Source of the DNA: a virus
Reading direction: 5' to 3' (one strand)
IMG/VR virus record: IMGVR_UViG_3300042521_001938
Span: 1 to 22,085 of that record
Length of the DNA: 22,085 nt
The notes beneath the pieces were generated by a model that saw nothing but the letters and a program-made list of their open reading frames with translations, had not been told where the DNA came from and searched no databases. The translations under genes and the position numbers were made by a program. Numbering within the stretch: the stretch's first letter is position 1; every line of letters begins with the position of its first letter. Shown here piece after piece: positions 15,293 through 21,816 of the stretch.

Positions 15293-16020
15293 CAGCTCAT
15301 ACCAAAACCAAAGTTCTGAGGAGTGCTGGCGGCGCCAGCAATTGCACTAGCCATGTCAGCAACGTTTAAATTGTTACGGCGACCAAGAGCTAAGGTTCGC
15401 ATGAAATCCATGGGATCAACAGATTCTTTTTGGTCTTCATCTGTTAAATAAATGTTGTAGGTAATTCCACCTGGGGTTTGAGCTTGTCTTGCAGCTACGG
15501 GTTGTTGTGTAAGTTGTTGTGTGGGTTGCGTTGTTTTTGGAGTTGTGCCAAAAACTTTTTGTAGATCTTTTAAAGACTTGACCGGTTGTCCGTAATAGCT
15601 TTTACCGCTTTGCGTGGGGAACGATGCCCACTCCGGAGATAAAGCGGCCGCAACTTCTGGAGACAACCCTTCTTTTTCTAAACGTGCAAAACCACCAATT
15701 GGTTTTAAACGTTGATGCGCTAAGTACGTACCAGCAATGTCTTGCTCTTTAGGGCCAAAACCTTTTAGTCCAAGTTTTTTTGAAACAGATTGCCAAGTCG
15801 GTGTTAAAAATTGATAGGCTCCAGCGGCGGTGCTGGTGTATCCACCTGAACTGATTGCTTGATCTGGATGGCGACTTAAATCAGAAAACTTTTTACCACT
15901 GAACTGTGTTTGGTAGCCTTGAGGACCAGCTGTTCCTTCTGCGTAACGAATTGCGTTAAGCAGCTTTTGCACAGAAGGATTCTGTACTTGTTGTTGGTAA
16001 AAAGCTAGATCTTCTGCCAT
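15292..16020 (-). CDS. Virion-associated lambda-R-type (GH104) transglycosylase
   Basis: 242 residues from ATG 16020. The frame runs open to 16179, but that part overlaps the upstream gene by 137 nt, and its apparent signal peptide is a shadow of that gene. Residues ~15-165 match the lambda endolysin family: 'LLNAIRYAEGTAGPQGY' with catalytic Glu28, 'FSDLSRHPDQAI', 'TSTAAGAYQFLTPTWQS', 'FGPKEQDIAGTYLA' and 'LSPEWASFPTQ'. Such enzymes cleave the MurNAc-GlcNAc bond. A Gln/Thr-rich linker follows, then residues 184-242 ('GITYNIYLTDEDQKES' to 'FGFGMS'), a module shared with the M23 neighbour. The pair would act together at the tail tip or inner virion. No true signal peptide. Confidence 0.88.
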   Translation of the reverse strand: MAEDLAFYQQQVQNPSVQKLLNAIRYAEGTAGPQGYQTQFSGKKFSDLSRHPDQAISSGGYTSTAAGAYQFLTPTWQSVSKKLGLKGFGPKEQDIAGTYLAHQRLKPIGGFARLEKEGLSPEVAAALSPEWASFPTQSGKSYYGQPVKSLKDLQKVFGTTPKTTQPTQQLTQQPVAARQAQTPGGITYNIYLTDEDQKESVDPMDFMRTLALGRRNNLNVADMASAIAGAASTPQNFGFGMS

Positions 16021-16042
16021 GACTGATGCAGCTGATGAGGAT

Positions 16043-16522
16043 TTAGCGGAAGCTGTTGTTGAGCATAAGTCGAGTGCCAACAGCAACGTCAGCGGGGCCA
16101 GGAAGTGCTTGGATAAACTCAGCGCCTTCCCGATTAAACCGATACCTCGCTTGTTCAGGATTTCGGTAATTGGGGACATAAAGATGAAGGGCTAGTCGAT
16201 CCGTCTCGTATAGATAAATTGCCGTCCAGGTTTTTAGCGTGTCCCTAAAATCAGAAGTTGCAATCGTACGATCAACGTCACCAGCGATGCTTTCAATACG
16301 ATTACGAGGAACGGTGTTATTGTTCACGCTACCTGTCATGTCTGTGCGTTTTTCAGCCTCATCGCACCGACCGACCTGTTCGACAATCTTGCTATACCAG
16401 AACGAATCTGGGATGTTGTTGACAGCTTCCTCTAGCCGCGCTTGGTCACCAGCGGGGATGGATGTAGTGTTGTACCCCAGGTGCCAGCGGACCTTTGATT
16501 TAAGGAAGGTATCGAGTTGCAT
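16043..16522 (-). CDS. Probable head-tail connector/neck protein
   Basis: 159 residues from ATG 16522. It begins 'MQLDTFLKSKVRWHLGYNTT' and has 'IPAGDQARLEEAVNNIPDSF'. The N-terminal half is helical ('YSKIVEQVGRCDEAEKRTDM'), followed by helix-rich segments with 'FRDTLKTWTAIYLYETDRLA'. Size, helical character and position between head and tail genes fit a head-completion or adaptor protein. I cannot assign a named family, so the role is an inference from position. Confidence 0.75.
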   Translation of the reverse strand: MQLDTFLKSKVRWHLGYNTTSIPAGDQARLEEAVNNIPDSFWYSKIVEQVGRCDEAEKRTDMTGSVNNNTVPRNRIESIAGDVDRTIATSDFRDTLKTWTAIYLYETDRLALHLYVPNYRNPEQARYRFNREGAEFIQALPGPADVAVGTRLMLNNSFR

Positions 16523-16596
16523 TAGTTTTTATTAATGCGTTTTTGGGTATCGCAGGCTATAGCTATACCCAGTAACACACTAGCACGCGCAAATTA

Positions 16597-17037
16597 TCAC
16601 TCTACGCGGACAAGATTTTCTTTAAAAATCTCATCCCAATCGACGCGTTTAATTGATCGGAGTTGCTCTAACTTCTGGAAACGTTCAGCTGGCAACGACG
16701 TTTGCAAGTCTTTAATGTCACGGGCTGTCTTAAGTCCGACGCCAGGGAGAGAGTCTGCGATCTGACGTGCAGTTGCTGTGTTGATATTGATGCGGACATC
16801 AAGAGGGAAAGTTTCCCGTGTTGTTGGCTTGGCTGGACGAACGCCTTCAGCTTCAAGCTGAGCAGTTAGACGTTCTTCCGTCCGAATTTTTTCGTTGGTG
16901 GCTTCAAGATGAGGCGTCAAGTCGTTTTCTTCGACATAGATAACCTCATCTTGAGAGTCCACACACATTAAGACACCGTCTCCGTGTTTAGAAACAACTT
17001 CAACGAGTCCGCCAGTCAGTTTGTATTGGTAGAGCAT
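16597..17037 (-). CDS. Helix-hairpin-helix protein in the head cluster
   Basis: 146 residues from ATG 17037. Residues 1-45 look like a small beta barrel ('GGLVEVVSKHGDGVLMCVDS', 'EVIYVEENDLTP'). A charged linker follows. Residues ~80-140 are a ComEA-like helix-hairpin-helix: 'ININTATARQIADSLPGVGL' with the PGVG hairpin at 98-101, then 'SIKRVDWDEI'. This fold usually contacts DNA without sequence specificity. The place between head proteins and the connector gene suggests a neck or head-completion protein that touches the packaged DNA end. That role is inferred. Confidence 0.8.
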   Translation of the reverse strand: MLYQYKLTGGLVEVVSKHGDGVLMCVDSQDEVIYVEENDLTPHLEATNEKIRTEERLTAQLEAEGVRPAKPTTRETFPLDVRININTATARQIADSLPGVGLKTARDIKDLQTSLPAERFQKLEQLRSIKRVDWDEIFKENLVRVE

Positions 17038-17094
17038 TCCATAGGAGTGACAACTACCAATACAATACCAACATTAACCTTGTTGCGCTACTGA

Positions 17095-17901
17095 TCAGAT
17101 GTCGTCGCCACCCACTTGGGAAGCAAAGTCAATCAGACCCTCAATGTCGCGCCAGGAGACGGCGGCTTGAGGACGAATGTAGTTCACGCGACACACAAGG
17201 TAGCCTGCACGTCCAGCATCAAAATCAGTTTGGCTGATGAAGATACCGGCGCCATTTACCGTTGTGGAGGTGATGGCAGTGGTGTTGAACACCTTGAAGG
17301 TGGTGTCCGAAGTTACTTTGTACATCATGCTGTTGGCAAGGTCGCCAGCAACAATTGTGCTAGTAACGCTGGACGGGAAGGGAAGACCAGCAGCCGTAAC
17401 GCCAGACAGGCCCTGAGTAAACAGGGAGCTGGCAGCAGTGATGCTTGATGTAGCAGCGGCAAGACCGTTCAGCTGAGTAGCAGGAATACCAAAAGGTACG
17501 CCAGCGTTGTTAGGACCAAGAACCAGCAGCTCGGAAGTGGTACCACCAATGTTGGCAGTCACAGGATCAGCGGGGAAACCAGTAACTGTGTAGTCTTGGG
17601 CCACCGCGATCGACGCACCCACAACGTAGGTAGGACGAGCTGAAGAAGCTGGCACCACGAGAGAGGTGCGGTTGTCGCGCACACGGTCGTCAGGACGACG
17701 ATCCGGGGAAGGCACGGTGATGTCAAAGCTCTTGAAGTTAGCTTTGTCAGCAGCAAGGTTGCTGATCCTGACGTAACCAATAGTTTCGTAAGCTTCAACA
17801 CCTGGCCAACCAAACACACCCTCGCCGTTGTAACCAGAGAGGCGGTTAACCTGGTTGCCTGGTTGCAGAATTGCACCAGCGTTTGATTTATAAGTAGCCA
17901 T
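17095..17901 (-). CDS. Head-associated structural protein (decoration or minor capsid)
   Basis: 268 residues from ATG 17901, with a strong Shine-Dalgarno GGAGG at 17915-17911, 9 nt upstream and directly after the capsid gene stop. It begins 'MATYKSNAGAILQPGNQVNR'. It has a Ser/Thr/Ala-rich beta middle and ends 'VSWRDIEGLIDFASQVGGDD'. No enzyme motif is seen. Being the first gene after the capsid gene, with a strong ribosome site implying high output, it is likely a decoration or second abundant virion protein. It could also be a tail-tube type protein; the sequence does not decide. Confidence 0.82.
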   Translation of the reverse strand: MATYKSNAGAILQPGNQVNRLSGYNGEGVFGWPGVEAYETIGYVRISNLAADKANFKSFDITVPSPDRRPDDRVRDNRTSLVVPASSARPTYVVGASIAVAQDYTVTGFPADPVTANIGGTTSELLVLGPNNAGVPFGIPATQLNGLAAATSSITAASSLFTQGLSGVTAAGLPFPSSVTSTIVAGDLANSMMYKVTSDTTFKVFNTTAITSTTVNGAGIFISQTDFDAGRAGYLVCRVNYIRPQAAVSWRDIEGLIDFASQVGGDDI

Positions 17902-17915
17902 TGTTAGTTACCTCC

Positions 17916-19049
17916 TCAAACGATGGTGAAAGCTGCGGTGACGAAGTCCTTGTTCAGGTTGGCAAAGCCAGCGTACAGCTGCCAAATCAAGATGATAAAG
18001 CGGCTGAAGTCATCGTTGTTGTTGATGAGAACCTGAGCGTTGGGGCCACCGATGCCCACGCCAACGGCCTGAGGACCGAAGAACAGAGCAGGAGGAGTGT
18101 TGTGAGACACAGCGCCGAGACCGTCGCCAGTGTCCACAGTGATGGACTTGTCAGCAAAGTTGGTGGACTCGAAGAAACGTACGCCTTCAAAGACAAAGCC
18201 AGAAGGCATGATCGGTTCACCAGCCACGAATTGAGCTTGGCCGTACTGACCGCCGCCATAGATGGAGGCGTTGGGAGCCATGGCACCCATAAGGGGGTTA
18301 GGCTGGCCCATGCCAGGGTAACGAGCCACTTCACGGAAACCTTGGTCAGCACGCAGATCCTTCATGAAAGAGGGATCAGCAATACAGCGGTAGTAACCGT
18401 CAGCAAAGACAGGCACATTGCGCTTGCGGAGTTGCTTGACAACTTCCAGAAGGTCAGTTTTGACGTTGAACTTATAACGCTCAGAAGCGTATTCTGTAGC
18501 GGAATAAGCAGTCAGCGTGGTAGAGCCAGTCTTGATCTTACCGTTGGGGTAGTAGTAACCACCTTGGGTGTCAGAAGAGGCACCACGAGCTTCCGATTTC
18601 GAAAACTCATCAAGGAACACACGATCGCGCCAGCGGCGATAGTCGTCTAGCAGGGTCAGCGAACCGATGGACTGGTGGAACATGTTAAGGTTCCCGGTGT
18701 CCAGCAGCAGACGCTGAGCGGTCATCAGAGTCTCACGAGCAATTTTGAAAGTGCTCGGGAGGTTGGAGTTGTTCGGGTCGGCAGGACCAGTGTACTCACG
18801 CAGAGAGACGAGCACTTTGTCCTTAACGATGGAGCGGCTATTAGCCGTACCAATCGTTTGGTCTTGGGTACGCTCACGCTGAGTTTTGGTGCCGGGGTTG
18901 CCCCAGAAACGGTACCGGTCTAACTGAACAGTTTGACCAGGCTGTTTAGTGAAGTCGTGGACAACAACAGGCTCGGCTGCCATTTCCACAATATAAGCCG
19001 GGTGGGGACGGTACAGCTCCGCGCCCAACAGCTTGGGAAAATCGTTCTC
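17916..19049 (-). CDS. Major capsid protein, 3' exon
   Basis: About 377 codons, forming the bulk of the capsid protein after the group I intron. It opens ~'ENDFPKLLGAELYRPHPAYI', with no ATG. A TTG at 19028 could be misread as a start, but the frame runs on upstream into the intron core and stops only at 19088-19086. Blocks such as 'EPVVVHDFTKQPGQTVQLDR' and 'FWGNPGTKTQRERTQDQTIG' are typical of HK97-fold major capsid proteins of the P22/N4-gp56-like kind; I cannot name the exact subgroup. The segment 'YRRWRDRVFLDEFSKSEARG' is helical and probably in the E-loop/spine region. Context: downstream of portal and scaffold. The exact junction is unresolved (19043-19056). Confidence 0.85.
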   Translation of the reverse strand, partial: ENDFPKLLGAELYRPHPAYIVEMAAEPVVVHDFTKQPGQTVQLDRYRFWGNPGTKTQRERTQDQTIGTANSRSIVKDKVLVSLREYTGPADPNNSNLPSTFKIARETLMTAQRLLLDTGNLNMFHQSIGSLTLLDDYRRWRDRVFLDEFSKSEARGASSDTQGGYYYPNGKIKTGSTTLTAYSATEYASERYKFNVKTDLLEVVKQLRKRNVPVFADGYYRCIADPSFMKDLRADQGFREVARYPGMGQPNPLMGAMAPNASIYGGGQYGQAQFVAGEPIMPSGFVFEGVRFFESTNFADKSITVDTGDGLGAVSHNTPPALFFGPQAVGVGIGGPNAQVLINNNDDFSRFIILIWQLYAGFANLNKDFVTAAFTIV

Positions 19050-19269
19050 CTGATCTCCAGTCTCCTGAAGGGGTGGACTATCTCTTCACCCTGTAAGGGT
19101 GCCGGGCGCTAATGGCGTATTACGAATGAAGCGTCATTCACCGCCTAGTCTCTGCACCTTCCAACTACGTACTTAGTTGGCTTGGCTCAGGATTACCCTC
19201 GACTTGACGTTAGGGCTTCCCTGAATTCACCCGGTTTTCACTGATCAGTTGCCTGATCAGGCGACAACG

Positions 19270-19298
19270 TTGACTACTCAGCTAAGTCGTGTTAGGAT
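19270..19298 (+). promoter_or_regulatory. Candidate sigma70-type promoter for the homing endonuclease
   Basis: TTGACT (19270-19275) and TAGGAT (19293-19298) are separated by exactly 17 bp on the plus strand. Transcription would start near 19305, shortly before the endonuclease ATG at 19324. A short hairpin (GTTGT/ACAAC, 19308-19323) lies right before that ATG and could limit translation. Confidence 0.5.
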
Positions 19299-19323
19299 TG
19301 GAATCAAGTTGTTTTTATACAAC

Positions 19324-19854
19324 ATGGAACCAAAACTTGTTCCTGGATTTGAAAACCTTTACTTGAGCTTTTCTGGGACTCCTTATCAAAAAATCAATGA
19401 AGACTTTGTTGAATTAAAGGTCAGCTCATCAAGCATGTACGACAGGGTTTCTGTTCTTAAAAATGAAAAGAAAGAAAGGCACCATGTACACGTTCTTATG
19501 GCTGTGACATTTTTAGATTTAGATTTAGCTTTACACGGAACCGGAAGTGCTTCTCTTCAAGTTGATCACAAAGACGGAAACAAAAGAAACAATTCTCTTG
19601 AAAACCTTGAAGTTGTTACAAAAAGAGAGAATTACGATAGGGCGTTAAAAGCTGGGTGCTACTCTAAAAATGGTTACGCCAGTAAAGGTAGGCCAAAGAA
19701 AACATTAAGAAAGTTTTCGGAGGATGACATTGTGCAGATTAAAGAAATGAGATCAGACGGTCTTTCTTATAGAAAAATTGCTGCTTACTTTAACTGCAAT
19801 CACTTGGCCATTTATCAAATCTTAAAAGGAAAAACCTATCAGGATCTGAGTTAG
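19324..19854 (+). CDS. HNH homing endonuclease, antisense within the group I intron
   Basis: 176 residues from ATG 19324. A TTG at 19249 would extend the frame but lies inside the intron's P2-like hairpin. Residues ~51-100 are an HNH_3-type nuclease: 'RHHVHVLMAVTFL', 'VDHKDGNKRNNSLENLEVVT' with Asp81-His82 and Asn89-Asn90. Residues ~131-168 are a helix-turn-helix ('FSEDDIVQIKEMRSDGLSYR', 'KIAAYFNC', 'AIYQILKG'), probably for target binding. Such enzymes cut intron-less copies of the host gene so the intron spreads. The gene is AT-rich compared with the capsid exons, a sign of separate origin. Unusually, it runs opposite to the intron, so it cannot be made from the capsid transcript and needs its own promoter (candidate at 19270). 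It ends ~40 nt from the intron's 5' end. Confidence 0.9.
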   Translation: MEPKLVPGFENLYLSFSGTPYQKINEDFVELKVSSSSMYDRVSVLKNEKKERHHVHVLMAVTFLDLDLALHGTGSASLQVDHKDGNKRNNSLENLEVVTKRENYDRALKAGCYSKNGYASKGRPKKTLRKFSEDDIVQIKEMRSDGLSYRKIAAYFNCNHLAIYQILKGKTYQDLS

Positions 19855-19898
19855 CTATCGATAAACATGTTGGTAATTCAGCGTAAGTTTTAGCTGAA

Positions 19899-19976
19899 AC
19901 CAGGATCTGGAGGATCCTTGGGTACAGTAGTTTCCGGTTTCCCGTAACCGCTGCTTGCCTGGAACTTCCGTCCCAT
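19899..19976 (-). CDS. Major capsid protein, 5' exon
   Basis: A short open frame from ATG 19976 encodes about 26 residues (MGRKFQASSGYGKPETTV, then PKDPPDPG) and reaches TAA at 19892-19890, just inside the intron. I infer it is the first exon of the capsid gene: it has the same strand, sits right before the intron, and its Gly/Pro-rich end joins naturally to 'ENDFPKLLGAEL'. The joined product would be about 403 residues, a normal capsid size. No Shine-Dalgarno is seen before the ATG; a TATAAT lies 7 nt upstream, so the message may be leaderless or the promoter call false. The 3' end of this exon is uncertain by several bases. Confidence 0.7.
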
Positions 19977-19983
19977 TGAAAAA

Positions 19984-19989
19984 ATTATA
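19984..19989 (-). promoter_or_regulatory. Candidate -10 element of the capsid gene
   Basis: TATAAT on the minus strand ('gctataatt') ends 7 nt before the capsid ATG. There is no matching -35. If used, the transcript would begin at or next to the start codon. Similar isolated TATAAT boxes are at 20794-20799 and 10422-10427. Confidence 0.3.
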
Positions 19990-20020
19990 GCAACCCTTTA
20001 TCAATCCAGATTATTTAAGT

Positions 20021-20284
20021 TCAGTAGTTGACCATATGCGGAGCATTGTGACCGGCAAGCATATTACCTGCTGTATATGACGTTGGAGCCATTGTACCGG
20101 TTGCTCGATAAGGATTGATGTAACCGTCTGCTGGTTGCAGTGAGATGGAAGAAGCTTGAACTTCAGGGTTAATTCCAGCGGTAGCACTCATCATGCCAAG
20201 GGCTGCTGCTGGATCTTCCTGTTGCGCAGTTTTTTTACGACCTTTTGATTTGCTAACTGCTTTTTTTGCTTTTGCTTTGTCCAT
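20021..20284 (-). CDS. Small basic head-region protein (hypothetical)
   Basis: 87 residues from ATG 20284, overlapping the end of the upstream gene (ATGA type). The first ~22 residues are Lys-rich ('MDKAKAKKAVSKSKGRKKTA'); the remainder is uncharged with Met, Ala, Gly and Tyr ('TMAPTSYTAGNMLAGHNAP'). There are no motifs I recognise. The basic N-terminus could bind DNA or the scaffold inside the head; that is speculation from composition and place. Confidence 0.75.
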   Translation of the reverse strand: MDKAKAKKAVSKSKGRKKTAQQEDPAAALGMMSATAGINPEVQASSISLQPADGYINPYRATGTMAPTSYTAGNMLAGHNAPHMVNY

Positions 20285-20721
20285 CAGCGGTTACCTTTCT
20301 TTTGGGGAACGGGAGGCATAATACCCATGGGAAGTTGTCCACGCATCGGCATCATTTGTGACATCATCATTTGCTCACTGGCGAGCATCTGATCTTGTGT
20401 AATTTCTGTTGCTTTAACATTACGATCTGTAAACAAACCATGTTGTGGCAACGGAGATCCTGGAAGGTTTAACTTTAGGTAGGCAGCATCCAGGTTTTGT
20501 GCCATTGGAGGTTGCGGAGCACGAGGATCACCAACACCGGTTCCGTCACTCATCATTCGCACAGCAGCAAAATGATCTGTGTTACCTGCTTGAACCTGCT
20601 GTGCAAGATCGTAACCACCAAAACCAACCAATGAAGGTGAGCCAATTGGTCCGCCAGCTGTGCCAATACTGGCCAAGAACTGTTGCGTCCTGGCACCCAC
20701 ACTGGCTTTTTTTGATGCCAT
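20284..20721 (-). CDS. Head-region hypothetical protein, Met/Pro/Gln-rich
   Basis: 145 residues from ATG 20721 (MASKKASVGARTQQFLASIG). There is a Gly-rich N-terminal third, an 'RMMSDGTGVGDPRAPQPPMA' segment, and a Met/Gln/Pro-rich end ('QMMMSQMMPMRGQLPMGIMP', then 'PQKKGNR'). The composition suggests a largely disordered protein. It lies between scaffold and capsid genes, below a terminator-like hairpin, and overlaps the next gene by its stop codon. A minor head or assembly protein is likely, but the function is unknown. Confidence 0.78.
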   Translation of the reverse strand: MASKKASVGARTQQFLASIGTAGGPIGSPSLVGFGGYDLAQQVQAGNTDHFAAVRMMSDGTGVGDPRAPQPPMAQNLDAAYLKLNLPGSPLPQHGLFTDRNVKATEITQDQMLASEQMMMSQMMPMRGQLPMGIMPPVPQKKGNR

Positions 20722-20730
20722 TTTTTTAGA

Positions 20731-20759
20731 AACAAAAACGGGGCAGCTATTGCTACCCC
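20731..20759 (-). terminator. Intrinsic terminator after the scaffold gene
   Basis: On the minus strand, GGGGTAGC (20759-20752) and GCTGCCCC (20747-20740) form an 8-bp stem with one G-U pair and a 4-nt AATA loop, followed by GTTTTTGTT (20739-20731). It lies in the 93-bp gap between scaffold and the gene at 20721. It may reduce, not abolish, read-through to the capsid gene. Confidence 0.75.
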
Positions 20760-20814
20760 TTATTTTACAGTTACTATGTTTTCTAATAAACGGATTATAT
20801 CAACAATCCGAGTA

Positions 20815-21816
20815 TCACTCCATCACCATCAGCTTCTGACGGAAAGCATCGGGAGATGCCATGTTCAGATAGCGCCAGGCATTGGAAGGATCACGTTCGG
20901 CCAGAGCACCAAAACCGTTCCAGAAGTCAGCGGGGTTGCCCTGAACTTGGGGCTGCGGGGGAGCAGGCATTTCAGGACGCTGAGGAGCCACAGGACGCTG
21001 GAACTGTTGACCAACGGCTTGAGGGGCACGGCTGTAACCAATTTCTTCATCGGGCACCGGATAGGGGCCATTTTCACCGAAAAACTCACAAGTGTAGTCA
21101 GCCAGGACGTCCGGATCGGTCAGGATGGTCTCATAGGAGCGGTGCTCGTTAGAGAGTTCCTGGAGCAGACCAACAGCCTCAGTGAGCTGCTGGTTGGTAG
21201 CAATCAGAGCATCTTCTAACTGACACGCGTAGCTATTGAGAATAGCTGGCACGTCAGCACCGAAGTGATCAATGACCTGAAGACTAGCTTCGCTTACCCC
21301 GCTTGCGCGGAGTTGGTCCGGGCTGATTTCCTGCGAAGTTTGGGAATAACCGTTGGAGTAAGCCTGGTTGTTGTTGATCCCAGGCATAGAGGTCGGCATC
21401 CCCGCGTTGTTGTACTGGGGAACCGGTTGGGAATTGTAGTTGACCGGTGCGACTTGTTGGTTCGCGCTCGATTGTTGACCCTGGAACGGGAATTGGACGG
21501 GCGAACTCAGGAGCCCCACTACCCGGTTGAATGCCTCCTTGTAAGGGTTCTCCGATTGTGGTGCTGTTTGTTGGGGCGCCAGGGATTCCTGGTGGTAGTA
21601 CGGTGTAGGGCTGGATTGGTAGTTGCTGACCCCCATCTGGGCCTGCATTTGCGGGGCTGGGGCCACCGCTTGCTGGTAAGGCGCCACCCATTGGGGAGAC
21701 GTTGCCACCGCCGGGGCCTGAGCCGCCGTCTGTGCTACCGGAGCCGCGTAGCTGATCGGCTGGGTCTGGGATACTTGGGGTACCGATTGGATCGGCGCTG
21801 CGGTATCGGCCTGCAT
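20815..21816 (-). CDS. Probable capsid scaffold protein
   Basis: 333 residues from ATG 21816, with AGAGGT at 21827-21822, 5 nt before the start. The N-terminal ~160 residues are Gln/Pro/Ala-rich and probably disordered ('VPQVSQTQPISYAAPVAQTA'). Residues ~165-245 are helical and likely coiled ('SPDQLRASGVSEASLQVIDH', 'LIATNQQLTEAVGLLQELSN'). The C-terminus ('NPADFWNGFGALAERDPSNA', 'SPDAFRQKLMVME') is charged. Low complexity plus a helical core and a position between portal and capsid is the usual picture of a scaffold. The first 533 bp overlap the portal frame. Codon use alone does not decide against either frame. The scaffold role is inferred. Confidence 0.8.
   Translation of the reverse strand: MQADTAAPIQSVPQVSQTQPISYAAPVAQTAAQAPAVATSPQWVAPYQQAVAPAPQMQAQMGVSNYQSSPTPYYHQESLAPQQTAPQSENPYKEAFNRVVGLLSSPVQFPFQGQQSSANQQVAPVNYNSQPVPQYNNAGMPTSMPGINNNQAYSNGYSQTSQEISPDQLRASGVSEASLQVIDHFGADVPAILNSYACQLEDALIATNQQLTEAVGLLQELSNEHRSYETILTDPDVLADYTCEFFGENGPYPVPDEEIGYSRAPQAVGQQFQRPVAPQRPEMPAPPQPQVQGNPADFWNGFGALAERDPSNAWRYLNMASPDAFRQKLMVME

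Larger units (their letters stand above)
19050..19898 (-). ncRNA. Group I intron (IC3, tRNA-Leu type) in the capsid gene
   Basis: Read on the minus strand, the 3' part has the full group I core. There is a GCAA-capped hairpin (19260-19241, P2-like). The J/P4-P5 segment 'aatcctgagccaagcc' is at 19194-19179 and a P6 hairpin at 19180-19161. P7 is 'gtgcagagacta' (19157-19146) pairing with 'agatagtcc' (19083-19075). A P8 hairpin (19101-19087) and a P9 hairpin with GAGA loop (19070-19055) follow. These consensus strings match cyanobacterial tRNA-Leu(UAA) introns (subgroup IC3). A P1-like hairpin sits near 19900-19876. The ends are estimates: 5' site between 19905 and 19888, 3' site between 19056 and 19043. 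Splicing would join 'PPDPG' to 'ENDFPKLLG' or a close variant. The rest is filled by an endonuclease gene on the other strand. Confidence 0.88.

Noticed and set aside
16021-16179. N-terminal extension of the transglycosylase that looks like a signal peptide (LAPLTLLLALDL...TASA)
   Set aside because: It lies wholly inside the upstream gene (16043-16522) in another frame; ATG 16020 just after that gene's stop gives a normal GH104 start.
16541-16572. Inverted repeat GGGTAT/ATACCC in the gap 16523-16596
   Set aside because: No T-run follows on either strand and the loop is 14+ nt, so a terminator is not supported; no other role can be argued.
17901-18650. Plus-strand open frame of 249 codons opposite the capsid gene
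   Set aside because: It is an antisense shadow of a strongly coding capsid exon; no ribosome site, no recognisable domain.
19026-19028. TTG as start of a 370-residue capsid protein
   Set aside because: There is no ribosome site, and the frame continues upstream into 'ENDFPKLL' and the intron core; the intron explains the missing start better.
19241-19260. Perfect palindrome CTGATCAG x2 as a repressor operator
   Set aside because: It is explained as a GNRA-capped (GCAA) hairpin of the group I intron on the minus strand.
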